Positions 13,201 to 24,071 of a stretch of DNA of 64,000 nucleotides are shown in pieces. Source of the stretch: Apteryx mantelli. Lineage: Eukaryota; Chordata; Aves; Apterygiformes; Apterygidae. Positions within the stretch are counted from its first letter, which is position 1, and each line of letters begins with the position of its first letter. The stretch lies in contig NC_089978.1 in NCBI RefSeq assembly GCF_036417845.1, forward strand, positions 90,142,007-90,206,006. The letters are read 5' to 3'. The position numbers were made by a program, and so were the translations under genes. The notes under the pieces are model-generated. The model saw nothing but the letters and a program-made list of their open reading frames with translations. It was not told where the DNA came from and made no database searches.

Positions 13201-16200
13201 TTGACACATTATGTGTTATGGTCCAGATCCAGTTATAAAAACAATTATGCTATTCTTTGCATGTTAGTCTGGAAATAAAAATCCTTCAGCAGGAGGGTTT
13301 CATGTAAATGAATCATCTTTGAAGTCCATACGGAAGGAAGGCTTCCTAATTGCTCAGTACCAAAGACTAAAACACTTTAAAGAATTACAGTGCTCCAGAA
13401 GATAGGTAGGTGTCTTGACTTAGATATATTTGTTTACTAAACTGTAGTGTAGTGTAAAAAAACTTATTTTTCTGTTCTAACCCCCCCCCCCCGCATGCAT
13501 GCATGCACACGTTGTTATAGGATCCCCTATCTAGTTTATGAAACGTTCATTGACTTAGAGGCGGGGAAGAGAGGGATCTATGGTGTTTGAAAATTATTTT
13601 CAGTGTTATTGCAATTGTTTTTTTTAAATCAGCTGAGAAACCTTGTTACTATGGCAGCAGGTCTTGTGTTCATCTGTAGTATTATATGCATAGTGGAATC
13701 GTTAGAAGCACATGGTAATGTTTAATGATAATTGGATTTTGAGGGGGGTGGAATTCAACAATTCTGTCTGTGTTGGAAGCGTTTGTTTATAGGGGGAGAA
13801 ATGTTGTTTAAATAAGGTTTAATTAAACCTGTAGACACCAATAACAAACAAATTTAATAATTTCCCATTTGTATAATACATACTATAATGTTAAATGAGA
13901 AATTGGCACTAAAAAGCTTTCTCTTCTCAAGGCAGTTGTGCACTCATTGACTATGTTCTATACTCTAGATCAAGCATGGACCTATGTAGTAATCAATTTG
14001 TGTTAATTTTCTTGTATTTTGCAAAATATAGATCTTGCCTTAACAAGGTACTCATATCTGAGATGTGTTGTCTTCACATTTCTTATCAATTAACTGTTTT
14101 GGAAAATACTCTGAAGACAATGTAGAGAAGGAACTGATGGGAAATATGTGGAAGAGGAGGGAGAAAATAATTATGTGGGCCAGTACAGTTTGTAAAAAGA
14201 TTCTCCTGGAGGGAGGATAGGAGGAGGAAGCAAGTGAAAGTTGGACATAGATATTAAGGAAGTATAATTCTGGGGAGAGGAAAGTGTAATATGTTTTCAG
14301 GATTGCTTGATACAGCCCTTAACTTGAGCAGTTCCTGGGGGTATGTAGTAGCTACAATTTGCCTTGTACTTTTAATTTCAGTAAAATATTTACTGTCCTG
14401 TTTCCAGCAAGTAAGTCTTTGGAACTTTGTTTTAGAAGTTCTTTCTAAAGCAGTCAGATAACTTCCCCCTTTTTAGAGATTCACAAAGAGGTACTTCTTG
14501 TCTTGAAATGAGATGTGTGGAAGTGATGCATGTGTCTATAATGGGAGTCTTTGAGAATTAAGTTTTTGAAGCATGCTACTTTTTTTGCAAGAATGCATCT
14601 AAGTAGCTGTTTTAACAATGGGAATGGACACTGATAACTATAACAAACAGCATGAGCAGAAAAAGGCAAACGGTTTCCAATTTGTGCTTGCCATTTCTGT
14701 TTCTCCTTTTGCTCCAATGAGCTGTTACAGTCATCAGTGTGAGCAACTCTATAATCAATTTGAGAGCACTAAATTTAGCCTTCTGCAAAAACAAGGAAGG
14801 AGGACAGAAGATACTTGTGCAGACTGTAGGTGACAGAGAATTTGTGATGGACACTGTAGTACAAAGTTCTTTAATATCCCCTTCCCCCTCCAAGGGATCT
14901 CAGATAGGTTTGTTTCTTATGAAGTGACACCACATATTAAGTGCGTGTAATGCTCACGCATCCTTGTTCTTAGCTCTCTTATTTTATAAATCGTTACAGG
15001 GTTTGGTTTTAAGATTCAGCTCATGATTCTTGCTTGAAGTCAAGCGTTGCATCAGTTCCACTAAAATCATTTACTCTATCTGAACCCTTACCCCTCCCAG
15101 TATCTTTCAGGTTTCTTTGTAGAAATATTATATTGGAATGAGTTCACTGGTTTTCTGAAAATTTTAAGTGCCTAATTCTTTCTGTAATCTATCCTTATGG
15201 AAAAGTTTTATTACTCCCTTGCCCTGTATACCCTTACTTTCAAATGCTTGTATGTTTGGAAGCCCTCTTTTATTGCTCTGGACAGTCCTGAATAGTTCAG
15301 GGAGATTCGAGTGGATAATCGAACATGGTGATTCTCAGCATGTACCTGCTTGTCTGAAAGAGAAGATTTGTAGATGAAAATCTAAATCGCTGGCTGCAGT
15401 GTGAGGTGCTTGCTTTTTTGTGTGTGTGTGATAACTTTTTCTCACAAGAGAGGGTTGGAAAAGGTGTGAAGCTTTTGACTTGTTTGCAGCTATGATTCTG
15501 AAAACCAGTGTTTTAAAATTGAAAATTTGTATCTGTCAAGTCTATTGTACTTTGACAAATAGCATGGTCTGTACAGGCTTTTAATCTTCAATAGATCATA
15601 CACTGCTCTGCGGAACCCTGACTCTTTGTTAGATGGGTGAGCAATAGCCAAGATTATTTGCTTAGTATTGCTTTGCGTATTGTTAATAAAGTCAATTTTC
15701 TCTGCAGTAGTAGTTTTCTGAACCCCTTTGCAGTATGGCATCGCCAATCAAATAGTAGTGTGACCTAGATGAAATAAACAGTTGTCTCTTGTTTTCTTGC
15801 ATGTTCTCCTAGGTGTAGAGGCTTTTGAGAATAATAATGCCAGGGCTTAGGGGGCAATGTGCTGTTGGGAATTTGGTATCGGCAAAGAAAGAATGAAATA
15901 TTATAGCAATAGCAATCATTGTGAGGAAGCCATGGAGAGTATCAGCTTGCTTTGATTGGAAACTGCATGTACTGTGTGTGGCACCTACTTGCCTCCTTGG
16001 GGAAAATGAGAAATGACCAAAGTAGTCCTAACAAAGGTTTATTTCTTTAGGATGTTATTTTTTCCCTCTTAGGTTTTTTTTTTTTTTTTTTAGTTTAAAT
16101 ACATAAGACAAAATGAGATTGATTGAATACCAACTTATAGTGCAGGCTGAGGAGTAAAGGAATGTTTGGAGGGTAATCTGAAGCAAATCTAATAATTAGG

Positions 16201-17661
16201 TATCTTCAGTTTTATAAGCAATAACAGTGATGTGTTGCCTTTTTTCTTAAGCTTTCCATCATATTTTTCCTTCTCTTTTCATATTTTTGTAGGCTGGATT
16301 TGGCTATGGTTTGCCAATTTCTCGTCTTTATGCCAGGTATTTTCAAGGTGACCTTAAACTCTACTCAATGGAAGGAGTTGGTTCAGATGCTGTAATTTAT
16401 TTGAAGGTATGAATTTGACCCTTCTATATGCTAATAATTTTGTGCAATCTGATAGTTTACAGCAGGCAAATGTTCTCCTGAACAGGTGATTTTTTTTCTC
16501 TCTTCACTCTTGAATTTGTTTTCAAATTTGTAATTGTTATCTTAGTTATATTTTATTCAAATCAGATATGCAGAATTCTAAAAACAGATTATAAATGTTA
16601 ACCTCAGCACTAATATTAGTTTCCAGTGTTTTTTCATTTCCCCATGTTGAATCTTTGCATTTTGTTGATCCATTGTAAGTGCTGAAATTTCAAAGAGTAC
16701 TTGTGTGATGGGAGATAATTTTAGTTAGTACATTTTGGTTCTGCTAGTTTTGACCACAACAAAACTGAAAGAAGACTGTTGTATAACTCCTGACTAATAC
16801 ATTTTATTTCTATACAGTTCTTGACCTCTGTGCGGTAGACTATTGATCCTGCTGTTATTTTTCAGGAGATCGCAGGCTATTCAGGGGCTTAAGTTTAAAA
16901 CTAACTGCTTGAACTATACAAGGGAATTTAAAAGTACAGCTCGTGCACAGGCTGTTGACTTAGTGTTGTCAGTGTGCCTCACTGTATAGTGAGCGAGCTG
17001 TGCATTTCTGCACCAACTTCAGTTTCTGATGGGTTTAATCCTATGTATGAATGTGTGGAGGAAAACTTGGGTATGGCCTTTCTCAGAGAAAAGGCATGCC
17101 ACTCTTCTAAACTGCTTCCCCACGAATTAGTGTTCCAACATAGTCTAAGGGAGTCTAAGTATATTGGGTAAGTGGAGTGTCTAAGTAAACTAGCTGTCTG
17201 CCCCATATCGATGACAAATCTCCCCAAAATACTTTTGATCCAAGCTTTTTTTTCTTAATGTCTTTGTAGACGTCATTCCCTGGAGACGAGGGAGATATTT
17301 TAAGATGTTATTTTCTTTTAACTTGTACTGTACTGTAATTCTTTAGGAATGACTAGTCATAGCCAAAGTATTTTCAAAACAGTGTTGTGATGTGTAACAC
17401 TTGGATTGTTGAGGCTTTTGTTCAATATGAAAGCCGGAACTCTAGAATTCCCTGAAGTATCTTCGTGCTGTTGATATTTCTAAATGATACTTTACCATTG
17501 CTTTTCTTTTTTCATAGGCCCTTTCAAGTGAATCATTTGAAAGACTTCCTGTTTTTAATAAGTCAGCATGGCGACACTACAAGACCACACCTGAAGCAGA
17601 TGACTGGAGCAATCCTAGCAGTGAACCAAGGGATGCTTCTAAATACAAAGCTAATCGATAA
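1105..17661 (+). CDS. PDK3: PDK3 gene, 3' part (8 coding exons): pyruvate dehydrogenase kinase 3
   Basis: Mitochondrial-matrix serine kinase that phosphorylates the E1-alpha subunit of the pyruvate dehydrogenase complex and so inactivates it. Eight plus-strand exons (1105-1289, 3398-3487, 7131-7208, 9475-9551, 10817-10918, 11093-11203, 16293-16406, 17518-17661) join in phase to 299 residues, matching 108-406 of the 406-residue vertebrate protein. The N-terminal exons are upstream of the window. Visible signatures are the [12 protein letters not shown] segment, the GHKL-ATPase N box (FELFKNSMRAT), the G1 box (SDQGGGVP), the G2 box (GFGYGLP) and the DW motif near the C-terminus. PDK3 rather than PDK1, 2 or 4 is chosen on near-identity to remembered human PDK3 and on adjacency to PCYT1B. 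The protein ends KYKANR, the length of the short human isoform. No frameshift or internal stop was seen. Confidence 0.96.
1290..3397 (+). other. PDK3: PDK3 intron
   Basis: About 2.1 kb of AT-rich intron from gtaagt to ttttccttttag. A GA-rich stretch near 2946-2985 with a short complementary arm is the only local structure noted. No second gene or clear mobile element was recognised. Confidence 0.85.
3398..3487 (+). CDS. PDK3: PDK3 exon: residues ~169-199
   Basis: Exon of 90 nt with acceptor ccttttag|CA and donor AAAG|gtaagg. It encodes (T)[20 protein letters not shown] then NCNVAEVVK. Entry needs two bases to complete the split Thr codon and exit leaves one base, consistent with both neighbouring exons. 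Confidence 0.96.
3632..3651. repeat. Perfect 20-bp palindrome
   Basis: AATAAGCTCATGAGCTTATT equals its own reverse complement over all 20 bases. It lies in a PDK3 intron, and no function is implied. Confidence 0.95.
5218..5240. repeat. Poly-T tract (23 nt)
   Basis: Uninterrupted run of 23 T, directly followed after one base by the hairpin at 5242-5272. Confidence 0.97.
5242..5272 (+). repeat. Inverted repeat / hairpin, 14-bp stem
   Basis: The left arm CCTCTGGGCAAAAA (5242-5255) and right arm TTTTTGCCTAGAGG (5259-5272) pair over 14 positions with one G-T wobble, around a 3-nt loop (CAC). It is intronic and sense to PDK3. Confidence 0.85.
7131..7208 (+). CDS. PDK3: PDK3 exon: residues ~199-225
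   Basis: Exon of 78 nt with acceptor tgttttttag|AT and donor AATG|gtaatt. With the split Asp codon it reads [18 protein letters not shown] then DLEVEEFN, and it leaves one base for Ala-225. This is the link from the helical regulatory domain into the ATP-binding domain. Confidence 0.96.
7209..9474 (+). other. PDK3: PDK3 intron
   Basis: About 2.3 kb of intron with a short hairpin at 8213-8236, a (TAA)n/A-rich stretch near 9183-9207 and T runs near 9140. No exon or clear mobile element was seen. Confidence 0.8.
8213..8236. repeat. Short inverted repeat, 10-bp perfect stem
   Basis: TTTCATCATC (8213-8222) and GATGATGAAA (8227-8236) are perfect reverse complements around the 4-nt loop ACAA. Confidence 0.85.
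9475..9551 (+). CDS. PDK3: PDK3 exon: residues ~225-250 (start of ATP-binding N box)
   Basis: Exon of 77 nt with acceptor tttttttatag|CT and donor AAG|gtaggt. It encodes (A)[19 protein letters not shown] then LFELFK. The Glu of FELFK (~residue 247) is the conserved N-box glutamate of GHKL kinases. It ends on a codon boundary. Confidence 0.96.
9552..10816 (+). other. PDK3: PDK3 intron
   Basis: About 1.3 kb of AT-rich intron ending in cttttatcttcag. It contains AATAAA hexamers (for example near 10430) in intronic context, and nothing else was recognised. Confidence 0.85.
10817..10918 (+). CDS. PDK3: PDK3 exon: residues ~251-284
   Basis: Exon of 102 nt (34 codons, phase 0 at both ends), acceptor cttcag and donor gtaaat. 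It reads [19 protein letters not shown] then [15 protein letters not shown]. It starts with the N-box asparagine that ligands Mg-ATP. An internal GGTAAG in the HEGK codons looks like a donor, but the frame and homology carry on through it. Confidence 0.96.
11093..11203 (+). CDS. PDK3: PDK3 exon: residues ~285-321 (G1 box)
   Basis: Exon of 111 nt (37 codons, phase 0), acceptor attccctag and donor gtaagc. It encodes [20 protein letters not shown] then [17 protein letters not shown]. DxGGG is the G1 ATP-binding box, and the middle residue is Gln here. The YMYSTAPRP segment is typical of the ATP lid of PDKs. The upstream intron is only 174 bp. Confidence 0.96.
13481..13506. repeat. C12 run followed by (GCAT)n
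   Basis: Twelve C, then GCATGCATGCATGC, leading into ACAC. A simple repeat of alternating purine-pyrimidine character next to a homopolymer. Confidence 0.93.
13815..13830. repeat. Perfect 16-bp palindrome
   Basis: AGGTTTAATTAAACCT is self-complementary over its full length. It is intronic and of unknown significance. Confidence 0.9.
16293..16406 (+). CDS. PDK3: PDK3 exon: residues ~322-359 (G2 box)
   Basis: Exon of 114 nt (38 codons, phase 0), acceptor atttttgtag and donor gtatga. It reads [20 protein letters not shown] then [25 protein letters not shown] is the glycine-rich G2 box closing the nucleotide pocket. The match to vertebrate PDK3 is almost residue for residue. Confidence 0.97.
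16407..17517 (+). other. PDK3: PDK3 intron (last)
   Basis: About 1.1 kb between gtatga and cttttttcatag. No feature beyond ordinary AT-rich intron was seen. Confidence 0.85.
17518..17661 (+). CDS. PDK3: PDK3 last coding exon: residues ~360-406 and stop
   Basis: 144 nt, 47 codons plus TAA. It reads [20 protein letters not shown] then [17 protein letters not shown] and ends [10 protein letters not shown]. The DW pair in ADDW is the C-terminal motif that helps dimer cross-tail packing in PDKs. The predicted total length (107 upstream + 299 here) equals the 406 residues of the short human isoform. A longer human splice form adds a basic tail, for which I see no counterpart directly downstream. 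Confidence 0.96.
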   Translation, partial: ALSSESFERLPVFNKSAWRHYKTTPEADDWSNPSSEPRDASKYKANR

Positions 17662-18598
17662 TTTCCCACCTTTTGTGTTTCCTGAGGATGAGCTCTGCAT
17701 TCAGTATAAAGTTTCTGCTTTGTTCCAAAATCCTTAAACCACAATAGCCAATTACTTCCAAACAAAGACCTAATCAGGGCTTTGAAAAATAGTAAGAACA
17801 AAGGCTGGGACTTAAAGGAAGGCACTAAGCATGTTTGGTATGTGAATTCTGTCTGCTTCACCAGAATATGCTTGGTTGGTTCAGTCATGTATTGACAAAA
17901 GGGATTGCTCAGTGATTGCACTTAAGATTACAATGTTATATTTGAAATGGCCAATTTTTATTACAATGTAAGAATTGGCAAGATGTGCAGAATCCCTTTT
18001 AATGATGAATAGTATCTTACACAGCAATATGGCATAAGAGAAAAATTCTAGTGTAGTTAAACATATGCTTAGCAAATCCACTCTTTGCTGCATTTTATAT
18101 TGCAGTGTCACCTGTTACGGAAAATCCCTTTGAGCTCTTCAGATCTTATACTTAATGAGCTTATAAATACATAGTTCTAAAAAGGGTTGTGCAGCTTTAA
18201 ACCGATGCTTTCCCCAGATTCCCAAATCCATTTGTCAAGTGCATACAAAAATAATGTTCTTACAGGGCATTGGGACTTTTCACTTCTTGGTATGCACCTT
18301 AATGATTTTCTTGACTTGCACAAGAATGCCAAATGGTAAATCACATTAATTATGCATTTGTAAACATTTTTTCTTGTTTTGAGGAAAGATCATAAGTAGT
18401 TTGATCATCTCTCCATACTTTCAAGAATTCCCATCGCTATGGAGGAGGGGAGAAATTAAATTTCATGTTCATTGCCTGTCATTTTTGGGGGTGGGGATGA
18501 GGGGAAGGGAGAGAAATGCTGAGAGGCCAGACAGCCAATCATACAAATAAATTTGCCTTAAGAATGTTGGTCACTTGGAACCCGATTAGTATAAAACC

Positions 18599-18606
18599 TG
18601 TAAATA
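18599..18606 (+). promoter_or_regulatory. Pumilio-type element (TGTAAATA) in PDK3 3' UTR
   Basis: Exact match to the UGUANAUA octamer bound by PUM proteins, about 0.9 kb after the PDK3 stop and next to an AU-rich TTATTTAT. An octamer match can occur by chance. Confidence 0.4.
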
Positions 18607-19195
18607 GTTTGCAAAGTTATTTATATATTCAGTGTCTAACAATAGTCTGGTAATCTGAATTTGTAGTGTATATAAAGATGTTGTACACCAGCTTTTGGAA
18701 AGTGTCATTGGTCTAAATATCTGAAACTGGATATATGGGAGGGATAAGAAAAGACAGATGATGCCTGATTTAAAAAAAAAAAAAAGGAAAAACCTAAATA
18801 AGTAACATCCTCTTAAATTTGTTATAAGTGTTGCTGTTGAGTGTTAGGAAACTGTACTTCACCAAGTCTCTGCCAAATAATGTTTCTGATACTATGGCCT
18901 TTCAGAAGGATTTGTGAGGTTAGAAGTTCTGGTGATATCCTACCCATAATAGGGATAGGAATAAAGGTAGATAAGTTGTAAGCACCTCTGCACCCTCAAT
19001 TTCTCTTAAGTGTTTTGATATTTTTTGAAAGATATTGCAGATTTTAACATGGAAAAATGAAACCTGTTTGCTTGAACTGTGGGGGAACTGTCTCTTTTGT
19101 CCTCCTGAATATTTATTTTTGTAAAGAACTGGTCTGTTAGGTAAACAGGGAAAAACTGATAAATTTCTAGATATTTTTTAAAAACCTTAGTTTGA

Positions 19196-19350
19196 CTTAA
19201 TGATAGTACTTTGCACTTACATAGCACACTTCATCAAAGGATTTCAGAGTGCTTTGAGTAATAAGCTTCCTATAGCCCCATTTCTGAAAAGCTAAAGTCC
19301 TTATCCTGCAAACCCTTACTCTCATCTATTGCGGTCAGTTCAAGAATTTG
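19196..19350. repeat. Decayed ancient amniote interspersed repeat (MIR/CR1-like)
   Basis: Phrases such as CACTTACATAGCACACTTCA, GAGTGCTTTGAG and TATCCTGCAAACCCTTACTC resemble old SINE/LINE consensus text shared by reptiles, birds and mammals. The match is by recollection and is diverged, so the family is uncertain. Confidence 0.4.
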
Positions 19351-20026
19351 TATGTGAATAATTCATGCATTTGTGGGGCTTGAGGTTCTGTAGGTTTCTC
19401 TACACTGTACACTTAAGTGGGGTTGGAGTACCAGGTTGTTTGGGCACCACCTTGTACGCGTCTATGCGTAATGCTGCAGCACCGTCTGGAGACAGAGATA
19501 CCAGAGTGATTGCTGACGGCTGTCTAACTTGGTAGCTGGTAAGCGGTGCCCTTCTTAGCCCTGTCTGTCAGTCCGTCAGCAGATCAGAGGAGGGACCATG
19601 CTGATGGGGCTGTCCTCTGCTGTTCCCCAACCACATTCATTTGACCCTAGCGAGGAGATCTTTACATGGCCCTACACAGCACCGTGAAGGTGTACCTTGC
19701 ATGACCTCCGGAGCATTTCCCATGACTGCAGACACTGCTGCAGAGGAGGCAAATCGCTATTCAAGCGATACAACTATGATACTGTGGAGAAATCAGTGTA
19801 ATAGGTTTGCCTGAAAAATCAGTTAAAAGTTGCATCTACTAAAATTTAGTCAGTTAACTTCTGCTCTCACCCACAACTTCCTACTGTTCTTTTAATTCAA
19901 GTTTTCTACACATAATAGAAGAAAACTTATTTGAAAATGGAAGTTCATGATGAAACATGAAGTTCATGATTTTTCCGGTTGTGTGTGGTCTGTTTTGCCT
20001 GGAACTTTGCTTAAAATGTTCCAATG

Positions 20027-20032
20027 AATAAA
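20027..20032 (+). terminator. Candidate PDK3 poly(A) signal AATAAA
   Basis: Canonical hexamer in ATGAATAAAATCG followed within 20 nt by GT-rich and then T-rich sequence, a plausible cleavage context. Confidence 0.4.
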
Positions 20033-22039
20033 ATCGTTTGTGTAAGAAGCTGAAGTTTAGTTTTTGTTAGAAGTCATATTTTTGAAGTAGTATATTATTA
20101 CCTCGTGCTTCTTTATGACTGTCTCCTTATAAATGAAGAGGAAGAGGAATGGAAAGGATGCAGGGATATTGAACATTAAGCAAATGTTAAACATGGAAGC
20201 CAATAAATGAGAAGTGAAGATACTTCTGAGGATATTATATTGTACTGTTAGTCATGTCACTACTTTTTCTACCAAAACAACTGACTTGGCTTTCAGAGTA
20301 ACTGAACCGCTCTAGTACTTTGAAGACTCCAGTCCCCTGAAATGGCAGTTATTTCCAACAACCCTGATTATGACCAAGCAGTTCGGAAAAGGAAGATAGA
20401 GCACGAGAAAGCATTTTTCTTTCCATTTTCCAAGGTCTGTTCTTGGGAATTTTGCTGACTGTGAGCAAGAAGTAACTTCACTCCTCTCCAGGCTTGCCTA
20501 CACAGCCTGTGCTTTAATAGAAATCTCGTGTCTGTTGCAAGTTGCCCTTCACTCGTTGTCCTCATGCCATGTTCCTACACAGGGATATCTGAAAATTGTC
20601 CTAGGAACAACATCAACAGACCTATGAGTAGAAGAGAGTTTTTCCATGGGTATGCCTGAAAAATGAGAGTGGATACATTTTTAATCTGGCTACTTTATCT
20701 ACAGATTTTGCTCTTTTCTCAGTCACTTGTAGCTTTGATTGGAATCTGTTGTAACTGTTTGTTTCAATATTTTGGGGCAGTTAATTCAAAAATTTTTGAT
20801 GATACAAAAATGTATTTCTTTTTTATGGATTTCAGATATATGGCCTGCTAATGTTACTGCAACCTGCTTGTCTTGAGTTACAGGACACAGTAAACAGAGA
20901 AAATGTTTTCAGTGAAAATGCTTTGTATCTGTTGTGCTTCGTGATTAACAGAAACAATCTGAGCAAGAGATGCTTGCTCCTTGATTCCTCCTGAGAATTT
21001 ACAACCAATTTGTATGTCCTAGTGTAAATGGAATAGTTTAGCTTTTTCTTCCAGCGTGCATTTTGTGGTGTGTCTGTCTTGAATATAGTTATTAATGCCC
21101 TGCCTAGTTTATTGCTAATAGATACTGAAGCCTTTCCAAATCATATATATATTTCTGCTCCCTGTTTCTTCTAGATTTCCTTTTAAGACTAAAAGGAGTC
21201 TTTCAGAGTCAGCACTTCATAACAACTATTTGAAAAATATTGAAAGGCTTAAACAAGTGTTGTTTTACAACTCAGATGTGCAGTCTGTGCCTCCGTACTT
21301 GACTGTGATGACCTAGAATAGTACTGAGAAGGTCTTTATCCTGCTGCAGTTTGTGCTACCTCCTGAGTAATGTTTAAAGCAAGTTCCTTGACATAAGTTT
21401 AAGGAATATGGATATTAATTCTAGTGTTCTTGCAAAACTCAAGCTACTTTCTGGCTGTATAAACTACACTGATGCTCCAACTAGATAACATAATTTTCTT
21501 TGTCCTCAGTGGTGTGCAGAATTGGTTTGCTCTGAAACAACTGTCACTTTCTCTAAAGAAGTGAACAAAGTGATCATTTCTCACTATAGTGCAATCTCCT
21601 ATTCACCTCAACCCAAACTTAAGTATTTAGGGTGAAATCTTGACCTTGTAAATATAGAAGGCATTTTATCCCCTCGCCCTTAATAAGCACTTTTAGATCC
21701 TTACATGTTAGGTGCTGTAAAGTGCAAAGTGGTCTTGACAGATATAATCATTTTGTAGAAAACAGCCTAAATGTTTGTTGTTAGTTATATTTATCTCTTG
21801 ACAACAGCCATGTCTGATTGTGAGATGTTCGGTTAGTATGCACGTTTCCTTGGTCGCTGCACCGATGCTGTAGTTTCTAATGGCTTTGCATCTCTTTTTC
21901 TTGACATATTCCCTTACCTATGAATTAGATATCTAAGGATGTTTTAGCAGAAGTTAAGAGAATGTAATGGCAGATGACAAAATGATGTATTACTGAATTC
22001 AAAGATGAATTTATTCACAAATGAGGAATACAGTCATTG

Positions 22040-22135
22040 TGTAGTGACTTCAGAGCTGAATCTTGCAAATACTTGCACAAGTAACTGCTTATGAGACTAA
22101 TCTCACTTAATTGGATCTCCTTTCAGGATCAGGAC
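22040..22135. repeat. Decayed ancient amniote repeat fragment
   Basis: The run from the GAATCTTGCAAATACTTGCA segment through GAGACTAATCTCACTTAATT resembles a diverged version of a widespread amniote repeat (usually read as 'cctgcaaagactt...gtagtcccattga'). Low confidence, no alignment run. Confidence 0.3.
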
Positions 22136-22995
22136 CCAAACTGTTGACATTAATTAAAACCATGAAGATTTATATAGCTAAAGTAACTTTCTAATTAAAA
22201 ATAGCTAAGAAAATTTAAAGTTCATATGCTTTAATTGCAGTATTATGCCTTAAAAGATCTCAGAAATTGGCATAGATAAAACTTTCGTTTCTTAAATTTA
22301 GAAGATTTTATGTAGTATCAGTAGGACTGATTTGTTTGATTGTGATATTTCTGATGTTTTCAAACTAGTACCAAATGCTTTATTAATTTTTTTCCTTTGA
22401 ATTGAATACTGTCAAAAAGTGCCAGATTGACAGTCCTTAAAAATTCATACCCTCTGCCTGCAGACCGTATTAGAAGATGGGCAGTGGCAGTGCAAGTTTC
22501 CTTGTGGTGCGCTGCTGGTGCTTTCAGCGGTTTATTTAGCAAGGACTGTCCTTAGGTGAGAGACCTGCTAGCTGTTTCATGCTTGCCTTCTCTGTTGCCC
22601 AAAGCACTCAATTTGTGCAAATTGTATTAGGTTTTATCATGTGTGTTTCTGTCAGTAAAAGTCAAGTGAATTTGCTCTCAGCATTGGTTACTGAGCAGAA
22701 TCCCTAGGATACTAGCTCAAGTCATGGCTGAGCTGCTCTGTACCTGGCATCCAAGAGGGAAGGAGGTTTCACGTTGCCATTCCTCTGAGGTGGCAGCGTT
22801 CAGACTGCTGGTTTGAATGAGCTGAACTTTTTTAATGGAGGAGGAAGAAGCTAATTTTTTCATGAGATTACTTGGTGATGTTTTAAATTTTATTTCAAGT
22901 CTTCTGTAATTTGTGTTGGAATTGTTTCTAGTCTGGTAACCATGTATATAATTTGTGTGTACTCTTATTTTCCTTTTTTCCTTACATTGCTGTCA

Positions 22996-23001
22996 AATAA
23001 A
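22996..23001 (+). terminator. Candidate distal PDK3 poly(A) signal AATAAA
   Basis: Hexamer in TGTCAAATAAAAATATG, preceded by a long T-rich/TGT-rich stretch (about 22900-22990) as expected of upstream elements. Confidence 0.4.
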
Positions 23002-24065
23002 AATATGTAAAAACTACACAGTTGACATCTTTAAGGGCCTGAATTGGTTTCACACACTGTGGAGCTCAGTTTGTAATTTGGCAGCACAAGTTGAACTTGA
23101 GGCATGTGCCTAAAGAGGGACACACAAAGCTTCAGTTTGGAGCTCAGAATAATTTTAGAAATCACAGACTAAATCCTTAAAATGTTTTACTTGCATGTTC
23201 TGTCATAAAGCGATTTGAGCTTTTTTTTTAGCTTTTATGGAAACCTACATTTGGGTGTTTCCAAGTCCATCTTCCTCCCCGCAGAGATCTAATATTAATC
23301 TCAAGCTTAACATCCTCTTTGTTATTTGTAGAACTAGATGTAAATGCAATTGCTTCCACATTGTAGTACTCTGAATTCTCAGGTACGTTTAATCTGATCT
23401 CTGTTGTATCAGACTTCCAGGTAGATTTTAAGACTTTAAAACTTTCAATGTCTCTGATAAATATTTGTTTTATTTCTGTCCAATATGATTGCTGTACTTC
23501 CTTTCTAGGAGATTTATGAGTACAATTCTAGGGAGTCTTGACCTTATGAAAATGCTTCTTTTCACAAAAGACTCGCACTCTGAAGCTCCTCCACTTCAGT
23601 TAACTTTCAGTGATTCTTGTGGCATGAAACATAATTTGTTTTTAAAAAGGTAAAATTACATGCTAACATAGCTGTACTTCACAATTCTTGATTTTGCTGT
23701 TATGCCAGGAACTTGACATTAAAATGTTTACAAAGACAGCAGTTCTGTAGAAAACAAAATTGATTGTACTTGATTTGAGAGGAATTTTGAAACAAGTTTT
23801 GTTTTTTTGGTTTTTTTTTTTTTGCTAATTGTAAGTCTGAAGATACATTTTCCTACAAAATAATGGAAATGCAAAAGTATTTGTGGGAGACTGGCTTTTT
23901 GAAAAATTGTTACTGCAGGAATTACTCTGGGTCCATCATTTTTGCAAATATTTGTTCTACTTTATTCCTTTTTCTATACAAATATGTTCCCTGGCTTCTA
24001 TAGGCTTGCAGCTTTAAAAAAAAAAAAAGTGGTGTTGGGGGAATGTGTACCCTAATGTATTTTGG

Positions 24066-24071
24066 AATAAA
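24066..24071 (+). terminator. Candidate distal PDK3 poly(A) signal AATAAA
   Basis: Hexamer in TTGGAATAAAACTT followed by a T-rich block and a TTGTATTGTAG stretch, a good downstream element context. Confidence 0.4.

Larger units (their letters stand above)
11204..16292 (+). other. PDK3: PDK3 intron (largest visible)
   Basis: About 5.1 kb of intron. It holds a C12 run plus (GCAT)n at 13481-13506 and a perfect 16-bp palindrome at 13815-13830 (AGGTTTAATTAAACCT). No exon or recognised transposable element was found. The many small ORFs lack coding-like sequence. Confidence 0.8.
17662..24071 (+). other. PDK3: PDK3 3' UTR (outer limit; true end uncertain)
   Basis: Untranslated sequence after the PDK3 stop. 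Candidate poly(A) hexamers on this strand are at 18546, 20027, 20202, 22996 and 24066. The last two have T/GT-rich sequence downstream and would give 3' UTRs of about 5.3 and 6.4 kb; the 20027 site gives 2.4 kb. A Pumilio-type octamer is at 18599-18606 and an AU-rich TTATTTAT follows near 18617. Decayed repeat fragments sit at about 19196-19330. Which site is used cannot be read from the DNA. Confidence 0.5.

Noticed and set aside
17518..17661. Apparent loss of a basic PDK3 C-terminal tail (protein ends KYKANR)
   Set aside because: The joined length matches the 406-residue short form known in human; the longer tail belongs to an alternative isoform, so this is not a truncation.
19381..19500. 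Text resembling a DNA-transposon terminus (TCTACACTGTACACTTAAGT)
   Set aside because: Only one end was seen and no inverted partner or target duplication was found.
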